Source of the DNA: an uncultured Bacilli bacterium
GTDB lineage: Bacteria > Bacillota_I > Bacilli_A > RF39 > UBA660
Length of the DNA stretch: 62,337 nt
NCBI GenBank assembly: GCA_934148015.1
Contig: CAKPCU010000005.1
Coordinates: forward strand, 1-62,337
Direction: 5' to 3'
Both the position numbers and the translations under genes were made by a program. The notes under the pieces were generated by a model that worked only from the letters and a program-made list of their open reading frames with translations, was not told where the DNA came from and ran no database searches. Numbering within the stretch: position 1 is the first letter of the stretch; the number at the start of each line of letters is the position of its first letter. Of the stretch, positions 26,309 through 34,275 are shown piece by piece.

Positions 26309-27640
26309 TTATAACTTGCAAACAGGCATTTTATTTTTTAATAGATTATTTAATTCTACTGCATATTCTAATGGTAATTCCTCAGTAAATGCTTCTAAAA
26401 ATCCTATTATTAATAACTCTGTTGCTTTATCAATATCTATACCTCTTGTCATAAGATAAAATAAATTTTCTGGATTTATCTTACTAACAGTTGCTTCATG
26501 TTCTATTGAACTAGAATTATTTTTACATATATTAGCTGGGAACGTATCACTTTTTGATTTTTCATCTAATATCATAGTATCGCATTTTACACTTGCAAAC
26601 GATTTTTTTGCTGAATCCGTAATCTTAACTAGTCCTCTATATGACGCATTTCCACCATTTCTTGCAATTGATTTTGATAATATATTACTCTTTGTATGTT
26701 TACCTAAATGTATCATTTTAGCACCTGTATCTTGAACTTGCATTTTATCTGCTACTGCAATTGTTGTACAACTTCCTTTAGAGTAATCTCCTTTTAAAAC
26801 GCAGCAAGGATACTTCATAGTAACTTTAGAACCTATATTACCATCTACCCATTCCATAACGCCATAATCATCTACTATTGCTCTTTTAGTAACTAAATTA
26901 TATACATTATTAGACCAGTTTTGAATGGTTGTATAACGACATTTTGCGTTTTTACCAACAAATATTTCAACACAAGCAGCATGAAGACTATCATTAGAAT
27001 AGACAGGAGCAGTACATCCTTCTATATAATGAAGTTCACTATCATCATCAACTATAATTAAAGTTCTTTCAAATTGCCCCATATCCTTAGAATTAATTCT
27101 AAAATAACTTTGAAGAGGTCTATCAAGTTTTGTATGAGGAGGTACATAAATGAAAGTTCCTCCAGACCAAACCGATCCATTTAAAGCAGCAAACTTATTA
27201 TCATCATTACTTACTAATTTACCAAAATATTTTTTAAATATATCAGGATACTTTTTTAAAGCTGTATCTGTATCTAAAAATATTACGTTTTTATCCTCTA
27301 CTTCTTTTAACATGTTACGATATAAAGCTTCACTTTCATACTGAACATGTATCCCGCCTAGATATTTTTCTTCTGCATCAGAAAGACCTATATCATCAAA
27401 TGTTTTTCTAATGTCTTTATCAACATCATCCCAGTTGTTAGCAACAACTTTATCAAGTGATTTATAATAAATTATATCATCAAAATTAAGTTTTATTTTA
27501 GGTCCGAAACTAGGCATTTCAAAGTTCTTAAATTTTTTAAAGGAATCAAGACGGTAATTAAGCATCCATTCTGGTTCATTTTTATGCTTTGAAATAAGTC
27601 TAATTTTTTCTTCATCTATTCCCTTATTTAACTTACTCAT
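26309..27640 (-). CDS. sufB: Fe-S cluster assembly scaffold SufB
   Basis: 443 residues, start ATG 27640 (SD AAGGAGGAG; an in-frame TTG three bases earlier is less likely). Family blocks SGGTFIYVPPHTKLDRPLQS, HYIEGCTAP, HAACVEIFVG, VMEWVDGNIGSKVTMKYP and KNNSSSIEHEATVSKINPE are in order. SufB forms the SufBC2D scaffold that builds Fe-S clusters. Last gene of the suf operon, before its terminator. Confidence 0.95.
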   Translation of the reverse strand: MSKLNKGIDEEKIRLISKHKNEPEWMLNYRLDSFKKFKNFEMPSFGPKIKLNFDDIIYYKSLDKVVANNWDDVDKDIRKTFDDIGLSDAEEKYLGGIHVQYESEALYRNMLKEVEDKNVIFLDTDTALKKYPDIFKKYFGKLVSNDDNKFAALNGSVWSGGTFIYVPPHTKLDRPLQSYFRINSKDMGQFERTLIIVDDDSELHYIEGCTAPVYSNDSLHAACVEIFVGKNAKCRYTTIQNWSNNVYNLVTKRAIVDDYGVMEWVDGNIGSKVTMKYPCCVLKGDYSKGSCTTIAVADKMQVQDTGAKMIHLGKHTKSNILSKSIARNGGNASYRGLVKITDSAKKSFASVKCDTMILDEKSKSDTFPANICKNNSSSIEHEATVSKINPENLFYLMTRGIDIDKATELLIIGFLEAFTEELPLEYAVELNNLLKNKMPVCKL

Positions 27641-27656
27641 CAAGACTCCTCCTTAA

Positions 27657-28082
27657 TTATTTTTTTAATATATTGTATTTTTCTTTTATAGCCTCATCAT
27701 CACTAAAATTAAAATATAATTCATGTTTTGCTATTCTATTAAGCATTTCTTCTTTAGTACAAGGCTCTTTAATACCAAGCATAGTAACTGGTAATGCTCC
27801 TAAAACAAATAATTTATCACTATGTTCTCCAAGCTCATATTCTGCTTCTGTAATAGAATTAAAATATGGATAAGTATCACCTTCATATACCGTATCTAAA
27901 AATATAGCTAAATTATCGGCATTCATTCCTTTTGTACCTAATATATAGGATTCATGTGTACATCTTAAATTCATATTAGGAGTTTTATTTCTTAACACAT
28001 CATCATCTGTAAACTTAACTCGGTTTGCAAAAGTCATTTCATTTGGATTAATTAAATCTTTATTTTTATTTTTCTTTCTCAT
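27657..28082 (-). CDS. Unknown protein inside the suf operon
   Basis: 141 residues, not recognised. It begins with a basic stretch (MRKKNKNKDLINPNEMTFAN), has Cys in LRCTHES and EPCTKEE and a central DNLAIFLDTVYEGDTYPYF, and is predicted soluble and acidic in the second half. It sits between sufU and sufB with gaps of about 1 and 16 bases, so it is certainly cotranscribed. Neither SufA/SufT nor SufE sequence is apparent. The location suggests a Fe-S assembly role; the two Cys are candidates for sulfur or metal handling, which is speculation. Confidence 0.7.
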   Translation of the reverse strand: MRKKNKNKDLINPNEMTFANRVKFTDDDVLRNKTPNMNLRCTHESYILGTKGMNADNLAIFLDTVYEGDTYPYFNSITEAEYELGEHSDKLFVLGALPVTMLGIKEPCTKEEMLNRIAKHELYFNFSDDEAIKEKYNILKK

Positions 28083-28083
28083 T

Positions 28084-28515
28084 TTATATACTTCCTTTAC
28101 TACTTAATAATATTTTTTTTAACCCCTCATATGGCAATAATGCACATTTCTTTCTATTTGCTTGTTTATGTATTTCATCAAATGCTAAAGCTTCTTCTAA
28201 TATACTATCATCATAAGGCTTTTCTTCTATCATATTTTCATAATTTTCTATTATTTTTAAAACATCATCTATACTCTTACCTATTATAAGTTTCATCATT
28301 ATAGATGATGCTGATGTAGATATTGCACAAGCTTCTCCATCAAAATACGCATCTTTTATAATATTATCTTCTATTAATACCATAAAATCTAAATTATCAA
28401 TGCAAGATGAACTATTCATATTAACCCTTTTATATCTCTTATCATCAACAGTCTTCTTATTAACTGGATTACTATAATTTTCAAGTATAATACTTTTTCT
28501 TAAATTCTCATCCAT
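28084..28515 (-). CDS. sufU: SufU/IscU-like sulfur-transfer scaffold
   Basis: 143 residues. IscU-type fold with three candidate ligand Cys: SSSCIDNLDF, DGEACAISTSASSIMM and RKKCALLPYEGL, matching the C-GD, C-S-AS-SMM and C-LP-W positions of SufU. SufU takes sulfur from SufS in Gram-positive bacteria. Immediately downstream of sufS in the operon. Confidence 0.9.
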   Translation of the reverse strand: MDENLRKSIILENYSNPVNKKTVDDKRYKRVNMNSSSCIDNLDFMVLIEDNIIKDAYFDGEACAISTSASSIMMKLIIGKSIDDVLKIIENYENMIEEKPYDDSILEEALAFDEIHKQANRKKCALLPYEGLKKILLSSKGSI

Positions 28516-28524
28516 ATTCTCCTC

Positions 28525-29721
28525 CTATAATGAATCATATAATATATTATCATTATCTAGTGCTTCTATAAGCCTATCTACATCATCATAAGTATTATAT
28601 ACATATAAACTAGCTCTACAAGTATTTTTAACACCTATTACTTCTGATAATATTTTAGCACAATGGTTACCAACTCTAATACATATATTTTTTTTATTTA
28701 AATATGCTGCAACATCTTGTGCAAATACACCTTCTACATTAAATGTTACTATTCCATTTTCTATATCTTTATTATAAATGGTTATGTTTTTAAGTTTAGA
28801 TAATTTATCTACTAGGTACTTTTTAAGATTAATTTCATGCTCTTCAATTTTTTCTATTCCAATAGAATTAATATAACTAATAGCACTACCAAATCCTATT
28901 ATACCAGCTATATTTATAGTACCAGCTTCTAATTTTTCAGGTAATTCTTTATATGTTACATTTTTATTACTATCAAAAAATGCGTTCATACCACCACCTA
29001 ATAATACTGGCTTAATTTTATCTAATAATTCTTCTTTTCCGTATAAAACTCCAACTCCAGTAGGTCCCATCATCTTATGAGCTGAAAATGCTAAAAAATC
29101 AATGTCTAAATCTTGTACATCTATTTTTTTATGAGGAACACTTTGAGCTCCATCTATAACAACTAATATATTATTTTCATGAGCTAATTTTATAATTTCC
29201 TTAATAGGTCTTACATCACCAAATACATTAGTTACATGAGCAAGTGATATTACCTTGGTATTTTTTGTAATTGCTTTTTTTACATTTTCTAATAATACTG
29301 TTAAATCAGGTCCTAAATCAATGTAATTAATATTAAACCCTATTTTATCTGATAGATTAAACCAAGGAAGAATTAAAGATGCATGTTCTGCTTTTGTTGT
29401 TAAAACTTCATCATCTTTAGTTAAATAGTCTCCAAAAAAGCCTTTTATAGCTATATTTAAACTTTCTGTTGTACCACTTGTAAAAATTATTTCACTACTT
29501 TTTTTTGCATTAATAAAGTCTTTTACTTTTTCTCTTACCTTTTTTATTTTATCATCTACTTTTAAACCTATATCATAGTCACCTCTACTAGAATTTGCAC
29601 AGTAGTTTTCATAATAATTACTTACCTCTTTTATTACACTATATGGTTTAAATGTTGTAGCACAATTATCTAAATATGTAATATCTTGTTTTAACATTGG
29701 AAAATCGTTTCTTACATCCAT
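28525..29721 (-). CDS. sufS: Cysteine desulfurase SufS
   Basis: 398 residues. PLP-dependent class V fold: TSGTTESLNIA, HASLILPWF, VIDGAQSVPH, the Schiff-base Lys in FSAHKMMGPTGVGVLYG and the catalytic Cys loop RVGNHCAKIL. Releases sulfur from cysteine as a persulfide passed to SufU. Third gene of the operon. Confidence 0.95.
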   Translation of the reverse strand: MDVRNDFPMLKQDITYLDNCATTFKPYSVIKEVSNYYENYCANSSRGDYDIGLKVDDKIKKVREKVKDFINAKKSSEIIFTSGTTESLNIAIKGFFGDYLTKDDEVLTTKAEHASLILPWFNLSDKIGFNINYIDLGPDLTVLLENVKKAITKNTKVISLAHVTNVFGDVRPIKEIIKLAHENNILVVIDGAQSVPHKKIDVQDLDIDFLAFSAHKMMGPTGVGVLYGKEELLDKIKPVLLGGGMNAFFDSNKNVTYKELPEKLEAGTINIAGIIGFGSAISYINSIGIEKIEEHEINLKKYLVDKLSKLKNITIYNKDIENGIVTFNVEGVFAQDVAAYLNKKNICIRVGNHCAKILSEVIGVKNTCRASLYVYNTYDDVDRLIEALDNDNILYDSL

Positions 29722-29726
29722 TTATA

Positions 29727-30452
29727 TCACCTCCAATCTATATTAAATTTTTCTTTTAAAGATTCCTTTTCATAATCATCTATATCCATTACCCCAATTA
29801 AAAATCCTTCTAACAACAACTTATATACATCACTTTTTTTAATACCTTTACTTTGTAAATAAAATACTTCTTCTTCATTAAACTTGCCTATAAAAGCAGC
29901 ATGAGCACCTTCTGTATCATAGTTATCAATTAATAAAACTGGATTAATAATGTTATTATTTGTATTATTAAGAGATATTATTTTACTATCTTGTTTTAAT
30001 ATACATCCACTATATTTTTTTGATACCTTAGATATAACATTAAAATTTATACTACCATTATCTTTACTAACTCCAAAATTATATACATAACTTTTCGTAT
30101 TATTAGCTTTATGAAAAACATTTATGTCCGCCACAGTATTTTCTTTAGCTATAACAGAATTATACATAGTAAATACCGAAAGTTTATCATAAAGGTAAGC
30201 TTCAATTTTATTTTCTGTAGTTTCATTTGTAATTAGATTAAATACCATATTAGATGAGTATAAATTAAATTTAACATTAAGACTTTTTTTATCACTAATT
30301 ATTGCTAATATATTAACTTTGCTATCATATACGTTAATTATATAATTATTAAGTGCTGAATTAATAAATATATTAGTATCACTTTTTATATCAATTATAA
30401 AAGTATTATCATTTACTTTATATTCTAGTTCATCTACTAATATCCTATTCAC
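29727..30452 (-). CDS. sufD: SufD-like Fe-S scaffold subunit, short form
   Basis: 241 residues, against about 430 for typical SufD. The C-terminal core is kept (PVLLIDNYDTEGAHAAFIGK, EVFYLQSKGIKKSDVYKLLL), matching the HGAxxG...LFYLxSRGI region of SufD, and repeated strands precede it; the N-terminal helical domain is missing. GTG start overlaps the end of sufC by 8 bases with SD GGAAGGTGA. Presumably pairs with SufB and SufC. Homology is clear at the C-terminus only. Confidence 0.82.
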   Translation of the reverse strand: MNRILVDELEYKVNDNTFIIDIKSDTNIFINSALNNYIINVYDSKVNILAIISDKKSLNVKFNLYSSNMVFNLITNETTENKIEAYLYDKLSVFTMYNSVIAKENTVADINVFHKANNTKSYVYNFGVSKDNGSINFNVISKVSKKYSGCILKQDSKIISLNNTNNNIINPVLLIDNYDTEGAHAAFIGKFNEEEVFYLQSKGIKKSDVYKLLLEGFLIGVMDIDDYEKESLKEKFNIDWR

Positions 30453-31215
30453 TTATTTCACCTTCCGATAATTCACTTGACACTACTTTATCAAAATTAA
30501 ATCCATTATCTTCAATCTCTTTAGCTAGATAATAAGATCCTGTTTTAACTATCTTACCATTATTTATAACATGAACATAATCTGGTTTTATATATTTTAA
30601 AATATGAGTATAATGAGTTATTATTAATAATGATACATCTTTATTTTCTTTTATATAATTATTTATATTTAAACAAAGTGTTTTTAAAGAATCAACATCA
30701 ACACCAGAATCTATTTCATCTAACATAATAAGTTTAGGTTTTAACATAAGCATTTGAAGTATTTCATTTTTCTTCTTTTCTCCGCCTGAAAAACCTTTAT
30801 TAACACTTCTATGAATCATCTCGTCTGGCATTTTTAAGTTTTTAGCATTTTTTTCTATTTCTTTAATAAATGAGTATAAGTTAATATTTTCTTGTTTAAT
30901 ATTTGATAGCGATGTTCTAATAAAATCTGAGTTTGCAACACCATTTATCTCTGGTGGATTTTGCATTGCAAGAAAAATACCTAACCTTGCTCTTTCATCA
31001 GTAGATAATTTTAAAATACTTTTATCATTAAAAAGAATATCTCCAGATATAACCTTATAATTTGGCTCATTCATAATAGCTTTAGTTAGTGTTGATTTTC
31101 CAACTCCATTAGGTCCCATTATTACATGAATGCTGCCCTTTTCTACATCTAAATTAAATTTATCTAATACTTTTTTATTTTCCACTTTAACAGTTAAATC
31201 TTTTATAGTTAACAT
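30445..31215 (-). CDS. sufC: Fe-S assembly ATPase SufC
   Basis: 256 residues. ABC ATPase with Walker A GPNGVGKST, signature FSGGEKKKNEI and Walker B LIMLDEIDSGVDVD, which is SufC-specific. Drives conformational changes of the SufBCD scaffold. First gene of the minus-strand suf operon; a 117-bp divergent region separates it from the HIT gene. Confidence 0.95.
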   Translation of the reverse strand: MLTIKDLTVKVENKKVLDKFNLDVEKGSIHVIMGPNGVGKSTLTKAIMNEPNYKVISGDILFNDKSILKLSTDERARLGIFLAMQNPPEINGVANSDFIRTSLSNIKQENINLYSFIKEIEKNAKNLKMPDEMIHRSVNKGFSGGEKKKNEILQMLMLKPKLIMLDEIDSGVDVDSLKTLCLNINNYIKENKDVSLLIITHYTHILKYIKPDYVHVINNGKIVKTGSYYLAKEIEDNGFNFDKVVSSELSEGEISE

Positions 31216-31304
31216 ATAAAATCAACTCCTATATATAATTTTAACACGTTTTTATAAATTTTAGTATAAATACATGATTTTATTTATATAAATTAATAAT
31301 TAAA

Positions 31305-31313
31305 TGATATAAT
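31305..31313 (+). promoter_or_regulatory. Extended -10 promoter for the HIT gene
   Basis: TGATATAAT, an exact extended -10, about 20 bases before the start codon. No clear -35. Confidence 0.45.
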
Positions 31314-31332
31314 TAGTTTAAGAGGTGATATA

Positions 31333-31728
31333 ATGGACTGTATTTTTTGCAAAATTGTAGAAGGTAAAATACCAAGTTTAAAAATTTATGAAGATGATGT
31401 TATACTAGCTTTTTTAGATATTAATCCAGATAGCAATGGACATACATTAATTATTCCAAAAAAGCATTATAAAGATATTAATGATATTGATGAAAAAACT
31501 TTATGCCACATATATAGTAAGGCTAAGGATATAATGAAGTTACTTGAAGAAAAGTTAAATGCTGATGGTTTTTCATTACTTCAAAATAATGGTAGTGTTC
31601 AAGAAGTAAAGCATTACCACTTACATATTAAGCCATATTATAATAATAAACCATCTATTAAGTTAGTTAAAGATAGTTTTCTAATAGAAGATGCAAATGA
31701 AATATATAAAAAAATTAAGGAATCATAA
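31333..31728 (+). CDS. hit: HIT family nucleotide hydrolase
   Basis: 131 residues. CIFCKIVEGKIPSLKIYED with the zinc-type CxxC, the SNGHTLIIPKKH segment and the histidine triad HYHLHIKP are intact. Members hydrolyse nucleoside phosphoramidates or dinucleotides. SD AGAGGTGAT before the ATG. Divergent from sufC. Confidence 0.93.
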   Translation: MDCIFCKIVEGKIPSLKIYEDDVILAFLDINPDSNGHTLIIPKKHYKDINDIDEKTLCHIYSKAKDIMKLLEEKLNADGFSLLQNNGSVQEVKHYHLHIKPYYNNKPSIKLVKDSFLIEDANEIYKKIKES

Positions 31729-31745
31729 AAAAGTGATTCTTTTAA
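31719..31745. terminator. Terminator between HIT and VanY genes
   Basis: GAATCA (31720-31725) pairs with TGATTC (31734-31739), then TTTTAATTT; overlaps the stops of both convergent genes. Confidence 0.6.
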
Positions 31746-32362
31746 TTTACCCCTAAGTATTCTTCAAGACATAAACCACTTTTTTTTACCTTTAGTGCTG
31801 TCTCATACCCTAAGTATCTTACATGCCAAGGTTCATAAATATAACCTGTAATATTTTCTTTACCCTTAGGGTATCTAATTATAAAACCATATATATATGC
31901 ATTTTCTTCTAACCATTTAGCCTCATTTGTATCTGCAAAAGAAGATAAAGTATAACCTAAATCAAAAGCTAAACCAGTTTGATGTTCTGAGTGCCCTGGT
32001 TTTGCTGAGTATGTGTTAGCAATTTGTTCTCCATCTATATTTTTATATTTATTAAATAACTCTTCTTGCATACTATAAGATCTATAACCCGATACTATAG
32101 GTAAATTAAGTCCTAGTAAAAAAGCATCCTTTTGCATAAGAAGAACATTTTTATATGCTTCTTTATTTACTTTAGGATCATAATCTTTAGGAAGACCATA
32201 CTTTTTATTAACTAGTAATATATCATTTACATACGTAATACCATCTACCATAAAAACCTTCTTTTGAGCGTTAGGCACTTTTTTTTGATGTAAACCAGTA
32301 ATTGAAAATACAAATATAATAACTAATGCTAATACTATTTTAGTTAAAATTGATTTAATCAT
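31742..32362 (-). CDS. vanY: D-Ala-D-Ala carboxypeptidase, VanY/M15B type
   Basis: 206 residues from ATG 32362, which has SD AGAGGTG; the longer frame from 32380 begins inside that SD. N-terminal membrane anchor (ILTKIVLALVIIFVFSI), then the M15 domain: SGYRSYSMQEELF, zinc site GHSEHQTGLAFDLG and EPWHVRYLG. Cleaves terminal D-Ala from peptidoglycan stem peptides outside the membrane. The name reflects family, not vancomycin resistance. Confidence 0.92.
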   Translation of the reverse strand: MIKSILTKIVLALVIIFVFSITGLHQKKVPNAQKKVFMVDGITYVNDILLVNKKYGLPKDYDPKVNKEAYKNVLLMQKDAFLLGLNLPIVSGYRSYSMQEELFNKYKNIDGEQIANTYSAKPGHSEHQTGLAFDLGYTLSSFADTNEAKWLEENAYIYGFIIRYPKGKENITGYIYEPWHVRYLGYETALKVKKSGLCLEEYLGVN

Positions 32363-32398
32363 AAAATACACCTCTAACATAATATATTTTATATATCA

Positions 32399-32426
32399 AG
32401 AAAAAAGAAGCAAATAAATGCCTCTT
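32399..32426 (-). terminator. Terminator after the YjcZ-like genes
   Basis: On the minus strand GAGGCA-TTTATT-TGCTTC (one G-T pair), then TTTTTT. Confidence 0.65.
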
Positions 32427-32570
32427 TTAACATATAAATGAACCAACAATTATAGCAAGTAAGATATATAAAACTATTAATAGTAAATATCCACTTCCAC
32501 CTCTTGATTTACATGTGTTTCCACAAGGATTAGCACAAGAGCTAGTTGTATTTGATGAACAGCATGCCAT
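32427..32570 (-). CDS. Small Cys-rich YjcZ-like sporulation protein
   Basis: 47 residues. ATG 32570 follows AAAAGGAGGTTTATAAACT. A Cys-rich head (MACCSSNTTSSCANPCGN) leads to a Gly turn and one hydrophobic tail (GYLLLIVLYILLAIIVGSFI), the layout of YjcZ/YnzL-type small spore proteins with an added Cys cluster that could cross-link in a coat. Cotranscribed with the next YjcZ-like gene behind a SigK-like promoter. Confidence 0.72.
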   Translation of the reverse strand: MACCSSNTTSSCANPCGNTCKSRGGSGYLLLIVLYILLAIIVGSFIC

Positions 32571-32595
32571 AGTTTATAAACCTCCTTTTCTTATA

Positions 32596-32679
32596 TTAAA
32601 CGTAAGCACCTATGATAATTACTAATAAAATGAATAATACTAATATGATTCCAGCACCAGATACGTAATTATTTCCCAT
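32596..32679 (-). CDS. YjcZ-family sporulation peptide
   Basis: 27 residues: a short Gly/Ala head and one hydrophobic helix (GIILVLFILLVIIIGAYV), very close to the GGFALIVVLFILLIIVG pattern of YjcZ proteins. ATG 32679 has SD AAAAGGAGGAATG. First gene of the unit, 31 bases behind a SigK-like promoter. Confidence 0.78.
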   Translation of the reverse strand: MGNNYVSGAGIILVLFILLVIIIGAYV

Positions 32680-32709
32680 AATACATTCCTCCTTTTTGTC
32701 TTTTCAAAG

Positions 32710-32737
32710 TATTTTATGGTATTTTTAATAAAAGTGT
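32710..32737 (-). promoter_or_regulatory. SigK-like promoter for the YjcZ genes
   Basis: On the minus strand AC (32737-32736), 17 bases, then CATAAAATA (32718-32710), an exact match to the AC-N16/17-CATANNNTA pattern of the late mother-cell sigma factor. It lies 31 bases before the first ATG. Confidence 0.55.
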
Positions 32738-32757
32738 GAGTATCTTTATTAAAAAAG

Positions 32758-32786
32758 TTGTTTTTTAACATATAATTTGTTATGAT
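32758..32786 (+). promoter_or_regulatory. Sigma-A promoter for the foldase gene
   Basis: TTGTTT (32758-32763), 17 bases, TATGAT (32781-32786), with the transcript start expected about 27 bases before the ATG. Confidence 0.6.
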
Positions 32787-32819
32787 ATATAGGTAAAATG
32801 AATGGAGGAAATATTTAAC

Positions 32820-33989
32820 ATGGCAGAAAAAAAGAAAAATAATAAAAAAGAAGTTAAAAAAAGTAATACAATAAAAACTTCTAACAGTGTTAAAGAAAGT
32901 GCAAAAAAAGATGCACAAGTTAGCTTAAAAACTAAAAAAATAAAAAAAGAAAAGAAGTTTAAGACTTGGTTTAACAACTTATCAATTAATACAATAATGG
33001 TATTTGGTATATGTGTTATATGTATATTATTAATTGTTTTAATTTGTGTTGCTACTAAAGAAACAAAAACTACTAAGGGTGATGATATTGTTGTAAAAAT
33101 TGATGGTAAAACTATTACTGCAGATGAATTATATAAAAATCTTAAGGATACAAGTGGTATGAAAACTGCTATAGATCTTATAGATGAATACATATTAAAT
33201 AAGGAATATAAAACTACAGATGATATGAAAAAGACTGCAGAAACAACTATTAGCAATTACAAAAGTAATTACAAAGATAACTATAAATCATTTTTGGAAT
33301 ACAATGGTATTAAAGATGACGCTGAATTAAAAGAGTTATTAATTAAAAATAGTAAAATAACTAAAGCTACAGAAGATTATATTAAAGATAATCTATCTAA
33401 AAAAGAAATGAATGATTATTATGAAGATAGTATATATGGTGATATAGAAGCTAAACATATATTAATTTCTACTGAAACTAGTGATAGTGCAACTGATGAA
33501 GAAAAAGAAACTAAAGATAAAGAAGCTAAGGCTAAAGCTGAAGAAATAATTAAAAAACTTAAAGATGGAGCAAAATTTGAAGATTTAGCTAAAGAATATT
33601 CTGATGATACTTCTACTAAAGAAAAAGGTGGAGATTTAGGATATTTCAATACTGGTGCTATGGTTCAAGAATTTGAAGATGCTGCATATAAATTAAAGGT
33701 TGATGAATATACTACTGAACCTGTTAAGACAACATATGGATACCATATTATTATGAAAACAGCTGAAAAAGAAAAACCATCATTTAAGAAAGCAAAAGAT
33801 ACAATTATAGAAAAATTAGTTAAAAAGAAAAAAGATGAAGATGAAAATATTAGTACAAAAGCTATTAACGCTTTAAGAGAAAAATATCACATTAACATCA
33901 AAGATAAATCAATTAAGAAAAGTTATAAAACTTACTTACATGATTCAACAACAACAACTACTACTACTACAACATCACAAAATAGTTAG
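32820..33989 (+). CDS. prsA: PrsA-like parvulin foldase, membrane-anchored
   Basis: 389 residues. The ATG at 32820 follows GGAGG (32804-32808); an upstream in-frame ATG at 32802 overlaps that SD. A Lys-rich cytoplasmic stretch of about 55 residues precedes one membrane helix (IMVFGICVICILLIVLICVA), then a SurA/PrsA-like helical domain and the parvulin domain (EAKHILIST, KFEDLAKEYSDD, GGDLGYFNTGAMVQEFEDAA, TTYGYHII). The C-terminus is a Thr run. Unlike classic PrsA it has no lipobox and is held by a signal anchor. Assists folding of exported proteins. Confidence 0.87.
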   Translation: MAEKKKNNKKEVKKSNTIKTSNSVKESAKKDAQVSLKTKKIKKEKKFKTWFNNLSINTIMVFGICVICILLIVLICVATKETKTTKGDDIVVKIDGKTITADELYKNLKDTSGMKTAIDLIDEYILNKEYKTTDDMKKTAETTISNYKSNYKDNYKSFLEYNGIKDDAELKELLIKNSKITKATEDYIKDNLSKKEMNDYYEDSIYGDIEAKHILISTETSDSATDEEKETKDKEAKAKAEEIIKKLKDGAKFEDLAKEYSDDTSTKEKGGDLGYFNTGAMVQEFEDAAYKLKVDEYTTEPVKTTYGYHIIMKTAEKEKPSFKKAKDTIIEKLVKKKKDEDENISTKAINALREKYHINIKDKSIKKSYKTYLHDSTTTTTTTTTSQNS

Positions 33990-34034
33990 TAACAAAAAAA
34001 GTAACCAATTAGAAAGATTGCTTAAAAATTATTC

Positions 34035-34066
34035 AAAGATTACTGCAAACTATATCAGTAGTCTTT
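34035..34066 (+). terminator. Terminator after the foldase gene
   Basis: AAAGATTACTG pairs with CAGTAGTCTTT (11 bp, one G-U pair) around a 10-nt loop, then TTATTTT. Confidence 0.75.
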
Positions 34067-34081
34067 TTATTTTGGTATGAT

Positions 34082-34243
34082 GAGTGTGTAAGAAATTCTG
34101 TGTAAATGGAATCTAACCACGATATTTTGAAACCTTAATTGGTTTCTTTTTTCTTTGTTATTTTTTTCCATAATAAAATCTTTCCATTTCTTTTATTTTA
34201 TCATGGAAAGATTTTCTATTTACACAAATTTATTTACAGACTC
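34082..34243. mobile_element. Miniature inverted-repeat element with IS256-like ends
   Basis: A 162-bp non-coding block is bounded by 28-bp terminal inverted repeats (34082-34109 and 34216-34243) that match at 22 of 28 positions and share the GTGTAAAT and GAGT...TGTAA elements seen in IS256-type ends. Inside lie two more hairpins, GAAACC/GGTTTC with a T run and AAAATCTTTCCAT with its complement. No transposase remains. No clear 8-9-bp target duplication is visible; only GAT flanks both ends. Confidence 0.5.
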
Positions 34244-34275
34244 GATTTTTATTTATAAGTTCATTAAAAAAAGTA

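Noticed and set aside
34070..34255. 8-9-bp target duplication around the miniature element
   Set aside because: Flanks share only GAT; no longer match was found.
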